Part shown: in pieces, positions 9,294 through 17,848 of the stretch
How positions within the stretch are numbered: the first letter of the stretch is position 1
Layout: each line of letters begins with the position of its first letter
Assembly (NCBI GenBank): GCA_021827205.1
Contig: JAKAWV010000014.1
Span: forward strand, 1 to 64,000
Source of the DNA: Pseudomonadota bacterium
GTDB taxonomy: Bacteria; Pseudomonadota; Gammaproteobacteria; Xanthomonadales; Rhodanobacteraceae
DNA: 64,000 bases
Direction of reading: 5' to 3'
Translations under genes and position numbers: made by a program
The notes under the pieces: generated by a model
Databases searched by the model: none
What the model saw: only the letters and a program-made list of their open reading frames with translations
Told to the model about the DNA's origin: nothing

Positions 9294-9465
9294 GGTGGCA
9301 GTGTAAACCAAGCGCGGCGCGGTTCCGGACTGGCATGGGCGGGCTTGCACAGGGTGCGCTCGTGCGCGACCGGCGTCACGCTGCGGTGGCTTCGCGGTGG
9401 CATCCGCGAGCAGTGCGCCGGGGCTCTGCTAAAGTGCCGACGACTACCTCAGGGGAGGCCTCCCG

Positions 9466-9918
9466 ATGCGTCGCATGTTTCTTCTCGCCCTTGCGTTGCT
9501 GTTGCTCGCGCCGCTGGCTTCGGCCCAGGTTTACAAGTGGGTCGACGCCAAGGGCACGGTGCACTTCTCGCAGACGCCACCCCCACCCGGGGTCAAGTAC
9601 CAGTTGATGCACATGGCCAGCGACACCGGCAGCAGCATGATGGGCACGCCGTCGACGGTGACCAGTACCCATGCCAATGCCGCGAACTCGGACCAAGCGC
9701 CCGGCGCGCAGGCGCCGGTGGCCAATACCCCCGCCAATCGCGTCGAGCTATGCAAGCAGTTGCAGCAGAACATGACCCTGCTGAACAGCCCCGAGGCGCT
9801 CAACGTGGCCGGCGCGGACGGCAAGCCGGTGGCGCTGGACGCACAGGCTCGCGCGCAGCAGAAAGCGCAAACGCAGGCGCAAATCCAGCAGTTCTGCGCG
9901 CCGCCGAAAACACGGTAA
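9466..9918 (+). CDS. Exported DUF4124 domain protein
   Basis: A 150-residue secreted protein of unknown function. Its signal peptide (about 1-20, ending LASA) is followed immediately by the DUF4124 signature QVYKWVDAKGTVHFSQTPPP. The rest is Ala/Gln-rich with two Cys. A strong AGGGGAGG lies 9 nt before the ATG. It converges on the thioredoxin gene with a 41-bp gap in which no hairpin terminator was seen. Confidence 0.85.
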   Translation: MRRMFLLALALLLLAPLASAQVYKWVDAKGTVHFSQTPPPPGVKYQLMHMASDTGSSMMGTPSTVTSTHANAANSDQAPGAQAPVANTPANRVELCKQLQQNMTLLNSPEALNVAGADGKPVALDAQARAQQKAQTQAQIQQFCAPPKTR

Positions 9919-9959
9919 TTGCCCAATTGGCTGCCGCGTCCGACAGCGCGCGCGCTACC

Positions 9960-10406
9960 TCAGGTCAGCACGCCCTGCTGGCGCAGCCATATACCGAACT
10001 GCGGCAGCGACATGGCGCCGGACATGCGCGTCAGCTCGCGCCCGCCGCGAAACACGATCAGCGTCGGAATGCTGCGGATGCCGAGCATGGCCGCGGTGGC
10101 CTGATTGGCCTCGGTATCGAGCTTGGCGAAGCGCGCCTGCGGCTCGAACTGCGCTGCAGCCTGCTCGAACACCGGTGCGAAATTGCGGCATGGCCCACAC
10201 CACGCCGCCCAGCAATCCACCACCACCGGCAGTTGCGTGCGCCCGACCAGGGCACTGAAGTTGGCGTCGGTCAGCGCCACCGGGTGCGCGTCGAACAGCG
10301 CTTTGCCGCAGCGACCGCATTGCGGTTGCTGGGTCAGACGTGAAGCCGGCACGCGGTTGGTGGTCAGGCAGTGCGGGCAGGCGATTTCGAGGCTTTCGCT
10401 GGACAT
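9960..10406 (-). CDS. trxC: Thioredoxin 2 (TrxC)
   Basis: Cytosolic zinc-containing thioredoxin. The N-terminal zinc finger uses C10, C13, C30 and C33 (CPHC and CGRC), and the thioredoxin active site is WCGPC (C70 and C73). At 148 residues it is near the E. coli Trx2 length (139). The start at MSSESLE was preferred to an upstream Met at 10487, because the family begins a few residues before the zinc finger. In E. coli trxC is OxyR-controlled; no OxyR site was recognised here. Confidence 0.94.
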   Translation of the reverse strand: MSSESLEIACPHCLTTNRVPASRLTQQPQCGRCGKALFDAHPVALTDANFSALVGRTQLPVVVDCWAAWCGPCRNFAPVFEQAAAQFEPQARFAKLDTEANQATAAMLGIRSIPTLIVFRGGRELTRMSGAMSLPQFGIWLRQQGVLT

Positions 10407-10584
10407 GATGGGCTCCGTGATCAGGTCGGCTCGCGTGTAACAACGCGTGGCGCGGTCGCGATCGATCTCGCCAAGATGGCGACTCATGCTCGCGATACAA
10501 GCCGTGCGGCGCGTGGCCCCTATCCTGGACTATCCAATTCCGGCGCTGAGCATTATTGTGATGCGCATGCAGCAGGGGCAACGC

Positions 10585-11403
10585 ATGCGAGATGGTGGCG
10601 CAGTCGGGTGGAAAGGCTTGGTCGTAACGGCAGCGCTGTTCTTGCTGGCGGCCTGCGCGCCGGTGCGACAGCGACCCGTGGCGCCGGTGTCCCAGTCGCC
10701 CGGAATGATTCTTTTCCACGGCAGCGCCATGTATCGCGAGCGCATGGCGCTACCGCAGGGCTCCACGCTCAGCGTCAGCCTGCTGCAAATGAGCGTCGGC
10801 GGCACGCGCATGTTGGCGCAGGTGAGCGGCTTGCCAGCGACGCATTCACCGGTGCCATTCGCGTTCAGCGTGCCGCGCACGCTGCTGCAGTCCGGATATG
10901 CCTATGCGCTGAGCGCGCGCATCACCGATGCGCAGAATCACGCGCTGTGGGTGCAGGCCGCGCCCGCGACGGTGGATCACGCCGTGGCCGACGAGTCGGT
11001 GACGCTGTGGCTGGTGCGCGCGGCGGCTGTGCCGGCAGCGCAGCCTGCACCCATGGCCGCCGCGCCGGTGTCTGCGCCTGCGCCGACGCAACGCGGACCT
11101 GCCTACGTCATCGCTGAAGGCCGCGAGCCGCAGTGGTCGGCGCGCATTTACGGTTTGGGCGCCGCGCGCAGCCTGCACACCTCGATCGGTCACGACAACC
11201 CGCTGCGGCAAAGCCATGTCAAGGTCGAGCGTCAGCGCCTGAACTCGGGTGTGGTGGTCTACACCACGGCCGACGGATTCATCAGCTTGACTATCAGTCC
11301 GGGCGCCTGCCGGTTGCGCGGCAGCAAGAAAGTGCTGGCGTGGCGCGCGGTGCTGGAAACCCCTGCCGCCAGCTACCGTGGCTGCGCACGCGGTTTTCCC
11401 TGA
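10585..11403 (+). CDS. Lipoprotein with YbaY-like and HslJ/COG3650-type C-terminal domains
   Basis: A 272-residue lipoprotein (lipobox LAAC, C24). A YbaY/YscW-like beta-sandwich follows at about 50-150 (MALPQGSTLSVSLLQMS, PFAFSVPRTLLQSGYAYALS). After an Ala/Pro linker (about 155-180) comes a C-terminal domain with EGREPQWSARI, similar to the GNEPFW motif of META/HslJ-associated proteins. The start was placed after an AGGGG (10573-10577); ATGs at 10561 and 10567 are alternatives. Function is unknown; an envelope-stress or lysozyme-inhibitor-like role is only a guess. Confidence 0.7.
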   Translation: MRDGGAVGWKGLVVTAALFLLAACAPVRQRPVAPVSQSPGMILFHGSAMYRERMALPQGSTLSVSLLQMSVGGTRMLAQVSGLPATHSPVPFAFSVPRTLLQSGYAYALSARITDAQNHALWVQAAPATVDHAVADESVTLWLVRAAAVPAAQPAPMAAAPVSAPAPTQRGPAYVIAEGREPQWSARIYGLGAARSLHTSIGHDNPLRQSHVKVERQRLNSGVVVYTTADGFISLTISPGACRLRGSKKVLAWRAVLETPAASYRGCARGFP

Positions 11404-11464
11404 GAGAGAGCCCGTTGGTGACCGCCCCCGGCTAGACTTCGCGTTTTGCCCGAGCCCGAAAGCC

Positions 11465-11959
11465 ATGCCGATCGCCAAGGATCACGTCGTCAGCCTGCAC
11501 TACCGCGTCAGCGAGGGCGGTCAGCCCATCGAAAGCTCGTTCGAGCGCAATGAGCCGCTGCACGTGCTGATCGGCCACCAGAACATCATCCCCGGGTTGG
11601 AGCAGGCGCTGCTCGGGCGCGAGGCTGGCGAGCGTTTCAGCATCACCGTGCCGCCCGAGCAGGCTTACGGCATGCGTCAGGACGGCATGCTCGTGCGCGT
11701 GCCGAAGAAGTACTTCGCGCATGCAGGCCAGTTGCGCCCCGGCATGATGGTGCCGTTGGCGCTGAAGGACGGCGGTCAGGAGTGGGTCACGGTGGTCAAG
11801 GTCGGCATGACCACGGTCGACGTGGATCGCAACCCGCCGATGGCGGGCAAGACACTGGATTTCGAGGTGGAGATTCTCGCCGTGCGCGAAGCCAGCGCCG
11901 AGGAAGTCACGCACCGCCATGCGCATGGCGCCGGGGGCGGCGCGCATAGCCACGGGTGA
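11465..11959 (+). CDS. slyD: SlyD-type FKBP peptidyl-prolyl isomerase
   Basis: Cytosolic FKBP with an inserted-flap chaperone domain (IF). The 164-residue product has the family features VVSLHYRV, LIGHQNIIPGLEQALLG and VPPEQAYG, then the IF domain and the return strand DFEVEILAVREA. The tail is short and His-containing (HRHAHG, HSHG), a reduced version of the metal-binding tail of E. coli SlyD, so Ni handling may be weak. It is monocistronic, 61 bp after the YbaY-like gene. Confidence 0.92.
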   Translation: MPIAKDHVVSLHYRVSEGGQPIESSFERNEPLHVLIGHQNIIPGLEQALLGREAGERFSITVPPEQAYGMRQDGMLVRVPKKYFAHAGQLRPGMMVPLALKDGGQEWVTVVKVGMTTVDVDRNPPMAGKTLDFEVEILAVREASAEEVTHRHAHGAGGGAHSHG

Positions 11960-12066
11960 GTCTGGGCGGGTTGCGCGTGCTGCGTGAATCGGGAGCGGGA
12001 AGCCGATAACCGGGAGTGGGAAGCGGGGGCGAAGCGCGTGGAGGTGCGGGCGCATGCCCGAGGGGG

Positions 12067-12549
12067 TCAGCGCAGCACGCGCTTGCCGTAGAGGAAATGC
12101 CGACTCCAGTAAGGGTTGTCCAGCGCATCCAGGCGCACCGTGCCGCCGGTGTCCGGTGCGTGCACGAAGCGACCCTTGCCGACATAGATGCCGACATGGC
12201 TGACACCGTTGCCGTCGGTCTGGAAGAACACCAGATCGCCGGGCGCGAGCTGCGCGCGATCCAGGCGCGGGTCGGGCAGGCGGCTCATCTCGCGCGAGGT
12301 GCGCGGCAGGTCCACGCGCGCCTCGGTGCGGTACACATAGTCGACCAGGCCACTGCAATCGAAACCGCTGGCGGGCGTGTTGCCGCCCCAGCGGTAGGGC
12401 GTGCCGACCAGGCTGATGGCGCGAAACAGCACGTCGTCGGTGGCCATGGCCGTGGTGCTGCCCGGCTGCGGGCGCTGTGGCGCGCTGGCGCAGGCGGCGA
12501 GCAGCAACAGCGCGAGCGCCAGCAGGATCAGTCGCAACCATCGATGCAT
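12067..12549 (-). CDS. NlpC/P60 family lipoprotein, cell-wall endopeptidase
   Basis: A 160-residue outer-membrane lipoprotein (lipobox LAAC, C20) with an NlpC/P60 cysteine peptidase domain. Catalytic Cys65 (FDCSGLVDYVY), His118 (SHVGIYVG) and the third polar residue H130 are all present, so it should be active as a D,L- or L,D-endopeptidase on peptide stems (Spr/MepS-like). It is the last gene of the blaI-M56 operon, 68 bp after the frameshifted lipoprotein gene. This fits a cell-wall-damage response unit. Confidence 0.9.
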   Translation of the reverse strand: MHRWLRLILLALALLLLAACASAPQRPQPGSTTAMATDDVLFRAISLVGTPYRWGGNTPASGFDCSGLVDYVYRTEARVDLPRTSREMSRLPDPRLDRAQLAPGDLVFFQTDGNGVSHVGIYVGKGRFVHAPDTGGTVRLDALDNPYWSRHFLYGKRVLR

Positions 12550-12617
12550 CGGAGGGCCTCGCTTGCGTCACGGCGAGGTTAGCGCAGCGGCGCAGCAACG
12601 CAAGCCACGTGGCGACG

Positions 12618-13165
12618 TTACTGGCGCGCGAGGCTGGCGCGCGGCTGGCCGTCGCGCAGCTCGAAACTGAAGGCATGGACCAGGCTGAAGGGCTTGGCTT
12701 CGGTCCGCTGTTGCGGCTTGCCGTCGTCCACACGCGTGGTAGTGATGAGCAGCGGCGCGAATTGCCACTGCCGCGTGCAGGCCTCGATCGCGGCCATGAA
12801 TTCGCCAGCGTGGTCGATCAGTTGCAACTGCGCGGACGGATCGGGTTGCACGCGCTGCACGCGGCCATCAGTGTCGCTCACCAGTTGCACTACCAGGGTC
12901 ACCGGCGCCAGCTTCAGCGGCAGCAGCGCCGGCGGGTACAGCGGATTCTGGAAGCGCGCCAGCGTTGCGCCGGAGAAGCTCTGCCCGGCGCTGAGCACAT
13001 AGTGGCGCGTGTTCGCGCCATGCACCGGCGGCCGGTACCTGCGAGTGGCGCGGGCGCGGACCCGGGTGGCGCGCTGGCGCAGGCGGCGAGCTGCAAACAT
13101 GCAAGTGCCGCGCTGGCGCACAGGACCCGTCGCCAGCGCCGTGCCGTCATCGCAGCCAGACTCAT
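12618..13165 (-). pseudogene. Lipoprotein with TonB-C-like domain, apparent -1 frameshift
   Basis: Two frames together make one gene. The first frame starts at 13165, overlaps the M56 stop as ATGA, and gives a lipoprotein signal with lipobox LAAC followed by ASAPPGSAPAPLAG. The second frame, from about 13040 to the stop at 12618, gives a plausible globular domain (HYVLSAGQSFSGATLARF, TLVVQLVSDTDGRVQRV, TRQWQFAPLL) like TonB C-terminal energy-transducer domains. The frames are offset as if one base had been lost between about 13025 and 13090. This may be a true pseudogene, a sequencing/assembly error or -1 recoding. Neither half alone looks functional. Confidence 0.65.
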
Positions 13166-14475
13166 GCCGAGGGCTTATGCGCGTCTTTGCTTGCAGGCGC
13201 CTCGCTCGGGGAAATTTCGAACGTGATTGGCACTTCAATCCAACCGGCAACCGGTTTGCCATGCCGGGTTGCGGGATTGAAACGCCATTGGGCAGCCGCC
13301 AGCAGCGAGGCATTGACCAGGTCTTGTGCCGGCTGCGGGCCGGGCTTGTGCACTTGCTTGATGGACAGCGGCATGCCCTGTGTGCCGACCAGGACGGCCA
13401 GATAAACCGTGCCCTGCTCGTGCGCCTTGACCGCGCTGATCGGATATCGAGGTGGCAACTTGTTGTTGACGCTGACGTCTTGCGTGGGTGGATTCATGCC
13501 AGCCACGGTGTGCGCGGCAACCGGCGCAGGGCTGGGTGCGGCCAGCACCGCGCCACTCAGTAGAACCAGAATCAAGGCTGCACCGACAGCGCGGCGCGGA
13601 AGGGAACGACGAGTTTGCGCAAGCATGGCGATACGCTCCTTGAGTTGACGCGGGTGGGCCACGCCGCTGGCCAGCGGCAGGACGGCTCCGGTCGCGGCCA
13701 GCAGCAGGGTGTCGGCATAGGCGCGTGGTGCGGCGCGATGGCGTTGCAGCAGCAGCGCATCGCAGGACAGCTCCTGATCCAGCAGAAAGCAGCGCCGCGC
13801 CCACGGCAGCAGCGGGTGCATCCAGAACAGCGCACCCAGCAGCGCGGCCAGCAGGTTCCACCAGGCATCGCCTTGCGCGCGATGGCACAGCTCGTGGCGC
13901 AGGATGTGCGCCTGCTGCGCGCGGCTGTAGCGCCGGGTGAAATCGGCGGGCAGCAACAACAACGGCCGCGGCGCCCACAGCAGGGCGGGGCCGGCCGCAT
14001 GCACGCGGATGCGCGGCTTGCGTGCGATGTCGCGAAGCAACGTCTGCACCGCGCGCGGTTCGGCCGGCGCCGGCATCAATTCACGCCGCAACGCGAGGTA
14101 GCGCAGCGCCAGCACAACCAGCGCCAGTGCGCAGCCGACGAACCACAGACTCAGCAGCACAGCGCTCACGCTGATCGGCGTGCTGGCGCTGCCGATGGAC
14201 GCACCGCGTGCGATCACCAGCGCACCGGCGTTCACGCCCACACCATGCCAGCGCAGCGGCGAGGCCAGCGGTGCCAGCGCGGCCCACAGCGTGACCAGCA
14301 CCGCGGCGGGCGGCAGTAGCCACAGCGCATAGGCGGCGCGTGGCCCGGACAGCCAGCGCAGTGGTCGGCGCAGCAGCAGCACCGCCAGCAGCGCCAGGGT
14401 GAAACCGCCCAGCGCGTTCAAGGCCCATGTGGCCAGCGCCGCGAAACCGCCAAAATCGAGGATCGGCATGATCAT
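13162..14475 (-). CDS. BlaR1/MecR1-type M56 membrane metallopeptidase with C-terminal TonB-like domain
   Basis: A 437-residue inner-membrane sensor protease. Four or so transmembrane segments (about 12-35, 48-70, 102-127 and 297-313) surround a cytosolic zinc peptidase with HELCH (194-198) and the third ligand region DQELSCDA (E235). The C-terminal domain is not a penicillin-binding sensor. It is a TonB-C-type domain (about 345-425: PPRYPISAVKAHEQGTVYL, AAAQWRFNPA). Such M56-TonB proteins are common in Xanthomonadales. It overlaps blaI by 4 nt (ATGA) and is presumably the protease that cleaves BlaI. Confidence 0.9.
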   Translation of the reverse strand: MIMPILDFGGFAALATWALNALGGFTLALLAVLLLRRPLRWLSGPRAAYALWLLPPAAVLVTLWAALAPLASPLRWHGVGVNAGALVIARGASIGSASTPISVSAVLLSLWFVGCALALVVLALRYLALRRELMPAPAEPRAVQTLLRDIARKPRIRVHAAGPALLWAPRPLLLLPADFTRRYSRAQQAHILRHELCHRAQGDAWWNLLAALLGALFWMHPLLPWARRCFLLDQELSCDALLLQRHRAAPRAYADTLLLAATGAVLPLASGVAHPRQLKERIAMLAQTRRSLPRRAVGAALILVLLSGAVLAAPSPAPVAAHTVAGMNPPTQDVSVNNKLPPRYPISAVKAHEQGTVYLAVLVGTQGMPLSIKQVHKPGPQPAQDLVNASLLAAAQWRFNPATRHGKPVAGWIEVPITFEISPSEAPASKDAHKPSA

Positions 14476-14876
14476 TTCCCCTTGCCCGGGCGCTTGCGCG
14501 CGGCGCCTGCGGGCATGGACTCGAGCTGGTCGAGCAGCGCGCGGATCTCGGCGATGTCCTTGTGGCTCAGCGTTTGCGTGCGGCTGAAATGCGCCAGCAG
14601 CGGTGGCAGGCGTCCGCCGAACAGGCGCTGCAGCAGGCCGCCAGTTTCATCGCTGATCCACTCCTCGCGCTGCTTCAGTGCGGTGTAGATGTAACGCCGA
14701 CCATCGCGGTCGATGCGCAGCATGCCCTTCTCGCGCAGGCGCGCCAGCAGGGTCTTGATCGTGGTCGGGCTCCAGTTGCTGGAGTCGGCGAGCTGTGCCA
14801 CGACTTGCTCGGCAGTGCTCGGACCCAGTAACCAGAGGGCTTCCATGACGCGACTTTCGGCGGGCGTGATCGACAT
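14472..14876 (-). CDS. blaI: BlaI/MecI family transcriptional repressor
   Basis: A 134-residue winged-helix repressor. The N-terminal domain has MSITPAESRVMEALWLLG and the recognition-helix region WSPTTIKTLLARLREKGM. A dimerisation helix bundle follows, then a basic tail (RKRPGKGK). It is coupled by a 4-nt overlap to the M56 peptidase gene. A double CTAC-N3-TGTAG operator lies 13-45 nt upstream of the start codon, so the operon is very likely autoregulated. No beta-lactamase gene is in the window; the regulated output here is the M56-lipoprotein-NlpC set. Confidence 0.95.
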   Translation of the reverse strand: MSITPAESRVMEALWLLGPSTAEQVVAQLADSSNWSPTTIKTLLARLREKGMLRIDRDGRRYIYTALKQREEWISDETGGLLQRLFGGRLPPLLAHFSRTQTLSHKDIAEIRALLDQLESMPAGAARKRPGKGK

Positions 14877-14888
14877 GACGAGCCTCGG

Positions 14889-14921
14889 CTACGGGTGTAG
14901 TCGATATGACTACGCCTGTAG
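14889..14921. promoter_or_regulatory. Double BlaI-type operator upstream of blaI
   Basis: Two copies of CTAC-N3-TGTAG lie at 14889-14900 (CTACGGGTGTAG) and 14910-14921 (CTACGCCTGTAG), 21 bp apart centre to centre, which puts them on the same helix face. A GTAGTC/GACTAC inverted repeat lies between them. BlaI/MecI operators are TACA/TGTA-type dyads, so both copies fit as binding sites for two repressor dimers. Confidence 0.75.
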
Positions 14922-14990
14922 TTGATGGTTGTCAAGTGTTGTCGCGCGGGCAGCGGATGCGCTGCGTGTGGGGTGCGGCGCAGGGCTACT

Positions 14991-15260
14991 TCAGCCGGTC
15001 GCGGCCATGTCGTCCTGCTGGTGTTCAAGGTGACGTTCGAAATCCAGCGAACGTTGCAGTGCGGCGGCGCGCAGAACCAGCGAGATCGGCTGGCCTTGGC
15101 ACAAGTCCGCGAACAGGGCCTGATGGTGGCTGGTGAAACCGGGATCGGCCTGCGCTTCGGCCAGTGCGACGATCAGCGTGGCCAGCCAGCCGCTCTCGGG
15201 ATTGCGCAAAGCCAGAAGCATTTCGGAGGTGGCGGCCATGGCGGCATTCTCGGGAGTCAT
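14991..15260 (-). CDS. Small hypothetical protein
   Basis: An 89-residue, mainly helical protein (MTPENAAMAATSEMLLALR... ending DDMAATG) that I do not recognise. Composition and codon use look coding, and it fills an otherwise empty 590-bp stretch between blaI and the FAD oxidase gene. The start is uncertain: an upstream Met at 15338 or an internal Met at 15239 are possible. It reads toward blaI on the same strand, ending 70 bp before the double operator. Confidence 0.5.
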   Translation of the reverse strand: MTPENAAMAATSEMLLALRNPESGWLATLIVALAEAQADPGFTSHHQALFADLCQGQPISLVLRAAALQRSLDFERHLEHQQDDMAATG

Positions 15261-15354
15261 GGCCAATCTGATGCAGACTCCGTGCCATACATTTACACAT
15301 CGCGGAAACAATGGTTTACGAATGACTCTGCAAGTCACGGTTTGTGATCAAGCA

Positions 15355-15370
15355 TGTGCTGCGCGTCACA
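15355..15370. promoter_or_regulatory. CRP/Clp-like palindrome
   Basis: TGTGC-TGCGCG-TCACA differs from the CRP/Clp consensus TGTGA-N6-TCACA at one position. It lies 102 bp before the FAD oxidase start, in the divergent gap with the small hypothetical gene. In Xanthomonadales the CRP homologue Clp binds such sites. Regulation of the oxidase is inferred from position only. Confidence 0.4.
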
Positions 15371-15471
15371 TCCCGACGCGCATGCGACCTTGCGCGGCAG
15401 TTTGTCGTCCGCTGTATACAGGGCGCGCCACCATGCGCAAGGTACGCACGGCGCCCGCTTACAATGTGCGC

Positions 15472-16725
15472 ATGAGTGGCCAAAACGATGTACTGATTCT
15501 GGGTGCGGGCGTGATCGGTCTGGCCTGCGCGCTGCAGTTGCTGCGCGCAGGCGCGCGCGTCACCGTGATCGAGCAGACCGCGCCAGGCGCCGGTGCCTCG
15601 CACGGCAACTGCGGCACCATCACTCCAAGCCATGCGCCACCGCTGACCGCGCCGGGCGCGGTGCTGCGTGCGCTGCGCTCACTGCTGCATGCGGATGCGC
15701 CCTTGCGCATCAGCCCCATGCCGGACTTGGCGCGCTGGCGCTGGTTGTTCGGTTTCGCGCAGCAGGTGCGTCCGGCCGCGTTCTGGCGCGCCGCGCAGGC
15801 GCGCGCCGCGCTGCTGCAGCGTGCGCGCGATTTGTTGCCGCAGATGCTTGAGCGCGAAGGCATCGACGCCGGCTGGAGCGAGCAAGGCCTGCTGCTGGTG
15901 TTCCGCGACGCGCGTGCGTTGGCCGCCGAGCAGGACTATGTGGAGATGCTGCAGCGCCTGCGGATTGACGCGCGCGTGTTGTCTGGCGCCGAGGTCGAGG
16001 CGCGCGAGCCGGCGTTGCGCCCCGGTGTGGCTGGCGCCATCGAGCACACAGGCGATGCCATGCTGCGTCCGGAGCGACTAATCGCGGGCTTGGCGGCGCG
16101 CGTGCAGGCGCTGGGCGGCGTGATCGAATCCGGCGCGCGCATCGAAGGCTTCGATACAGGCGACGCACGCATCGCCACGGTGCGCACCACGCATGGCAGT
16201 TTCCGCGCGACACAGGTGCTGCTGGCGCTGGGCGCGTGGTCGCCGCTGCTGGCGCGGCGACTGGGTTTGCGTATACCGGTGCAGCCGGGCAAAGGCTATT
16301 CGATGACCTGGGACGCTCAACCCGGCGCGCCGCGCACGCCGCTGGTGCTGAAGGAGCGCAGCGTCTGTGTCACCGCCTGGGAGGACGGGTTTCGTCTGGG
16401 CAGCACGATGGAGTTTTCCGGCTGGTCCGAGGGCCTCAACCCGGTGCGCCTGGCCGCGCTGCGGCGCGCCGCGGGTGAATATCTGCGCCATCCGCCGCAG
16501 GTGCCGGCGCGCGAGCAATGGTGGGGTTGGCGACCGATGAGCCGCGATGAGGTGCCGCTGATCGGCCCCAGCACGCGCTGGCGCAACCTGTGGCTGGCCA
16601 CCGGCCATGGCATGCTCGGCGTGAGCATGGCCGCGGCTACCGCCGAGTTGATCGCACAACTGCTGGATGGGCACGCGCCCACACTGGATGCCGGGCTTTA
16701 TGCGCCGGCACGCTTCGGTTTGTAA
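15472..16725 (+). CDS. FAD-dependent D-amino acid dehydrogenase (DadA-like)
   Basis: A 417-residue DAO-family flavoenzyme that oxidises D-amino acids or related amines and passes electrons to the respiratory chain. The N-terminal dinucleotide-binding motif is GAGVIG (11-16) after VLIL. DadA-like features follow: SHGNCGTITPSHAPPL and the late segment TGHGMLGVSMAAATAELI. The start was placed at MSGQNDV, where the Rossmann strand begins and a TACAAT box lies just upstream. A CRP/Clp-like site sits about 100 bp upstream. The exact substrate cannot be read from sequence. Confidence 0.85.
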   Translation: MSGQNDVLILGAGVIGLACALQLLRAGARVTVIEQTAPGAGASHGNCGTITPSHAPPLTAPGAVLRALRSLLHADAPLRISPMPDLARWRWLFGFAQQVRPAAFWRAAQARAALLQRARDLLPQMLEREGIDAGWSEQGLLLVFRDARALAAEQDYVEMLQRLRIDARVLSGAEVEAREPALRPGVAGAIEHTGDAMLRPERLIAGLAARVQALGGVIESGARIEGFDTGDARIATVRTTHGSFRATQVLLALGAWSPLLARRLGLRIPVQPGKGYSMTWDAQPGAPRTPLVLKERSVCVTAWEDGFRLGSTMEFSGWSEGLNPVRLAALRRAAGEYLRHPPQVPAREQWWGWRPMSRDEVPLIGPSTRWRNLWLATGHGMLGVSMAAATAELIAQLLDGHAPTLDAGLYAPARFGL

Positions 16726-16810
16726 GGCCGCGCTCGCGCTGCGGCATTGCGGCGGCGTCGGTGCGCGCCGATCGGGCTAGGATGGCGTTGCACTCACTGG
16801 AGAAATCGCC

Positions 16811-17020
16811 ATGAAACTCAACGTAGGCAGTCTGGATCGCATCATCCGCATCGCCATCGGCATCGCGCTGCTGGCGCTGATTTTCATTCTGCCGGGCCAC
16901 GAGCGCTGGTGGGGCTTGATCGGCCTATTGCCGCTGGGCACAGGCCTGTTCGGATTTTGTCCCGCGTACACGCTGTTCGGTCTCAATACCTGCCCGATGA
17001 AGACGCGCGCCAAGTCCTGA
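16811..17020 (+). CDS. DUF2892 small membrane protein
   Basis: A 69-residue inner-membrane protein with two hydrophobic helices (about 9-27 and 33-50) and the DUF2892/YgaP-TM pattern N-GxxDRxxRxxxG, GLFGFCPAYTLFG and a Cys near the end (NTCP). In other genomes this domain is fused to or sits beside rhodanese proteins; none is visible here. A GGAG lies 10 nt upstream of the start. Function is unknown. Confidence 0.85.
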   Translation: MKLNVGSLDRIIRIAIGIALLALIFILPGHERWWGLIGLLPLGTGLFGFCPAYTLFGLNTCPMKTRAKS

Positions 17021-17062
17021 TCGAGGCTACGGCTGCCCCACGGCTTTCACGGAGGCATGGCC

Positions 17063-17848
17063 ATGAGCGATTTCAGCCTGCATCGCGGTAGCGCGCCACT
17101 GCTGGTGAGTCTGCCGCACAACGGCATCGAATTGCCGTCCGCGATCGCCGCGACGCTGACGCCTGCGGCGCTGCGCGTGCCGGATACCGACTGGCACATG
17201 GCGCATCTGTACGGCTTCGCGGTGGAGCTGGGCGCCAGTGTGCTGGTGCCGCGCTGGTCGCGCTACGTGGTCGATCTGAATCGCCCGCCCGATGGTGCCG
17301 CGCTGTACCCGGGCCGTACCGAGACCGGACTTTGCCCGACCGAAACTTTCGCCGGCGAGGCGATTTACCAAGCTGGCGGCGCGCCCGGTGTGTTTGCCAC
17401 CGCGCAGCGCCGCGCGCGCTACTGGCAGCCGTATCACGACGCGTTGCGCGATGAACTGACGCGGCTGCGCGCGCAGTTTCCGCGCGTGCTGCTGTGGGAA
17501 GGCCACTCGATCCGCGGGCGCGTGCCGCGCCTGTTCGCGGGCGAGCTGCCGGATCTGAATCTGGGCAGCGCCGATGGCCTGAGTTGCGACGCGCGGGTGC
17601 AGCGCGCGATCGATCACGCGCTGGCCGCGCAGCATGACTACAGCTACGTCATCAACGGGCGCTTCAAGGGCGGCTACATCACCCGCCATTACGGCCAACC
17701 GCAGCAGGGCGTGCACGCGCTGCAACTGGAGCTGGCGCAGCGCACCTACATGGATGAGGACAGCTTCGCCTGGGACGGCGCGCGCGCCACGCGCCTACAG
17801 GGCTTGCTGCGCGCGCTGCTGCAAGCGGGGCTGATGGCGGTCGGCTGA
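17063..17848 (+). CDS. hutG: N-formylglutamate amidohydrolase (HutG-type)
   Basis: A 261-residue enzyme of the N-formylglutamate deformylase family, which releases formate and glutamate in histidine catabolism. Family motifs: SLPHNGIELP near the N-terminus, PDTDWHMAHLYGF, LNRPPDG, GHSIRGRVP and RFKGGYITRHYG. The ATG at 17063 was chosen because GGAGG (17051-17055) is about 7 nt upstream; an ATG at 17057 is too close to it. No other hut genes are present, so a role outside histidine degradation is possible. Confidence 0.88.
   Translation: MSDFSLHRGSAPLLVSLPHNGIELPSAIAATLTPAALRVPDTDWHMAHLYGFAVELGASVLVPRWSRYVVDLNRPPDGAALYPGRTETGLCPTETFAGEAIYQAGGAPGVFATAQRRARYWQPYHDALRDELTRLRAQFPRVLLWEGHSIRGRVPRLFAGELPDLNLGSADGLSCDARVQRAIDHALAAQHDYSYVINGRFKGGYITRHYGQPQQGVHALQLELAQRTYMDEDSFAWDGARATRLQGLLRALLQAGLMAVG

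Noticed and set aside
7975-9336. A 453-codon minus-strand frame joining the holD-like gene to upstream sequence
   Set aside because: The part upstream of 8511 is antisense-phase to pssA, whose CDP-alcohol phosphotransferase motif is complete; the real gene starts at the ATGA overlap at 8511.
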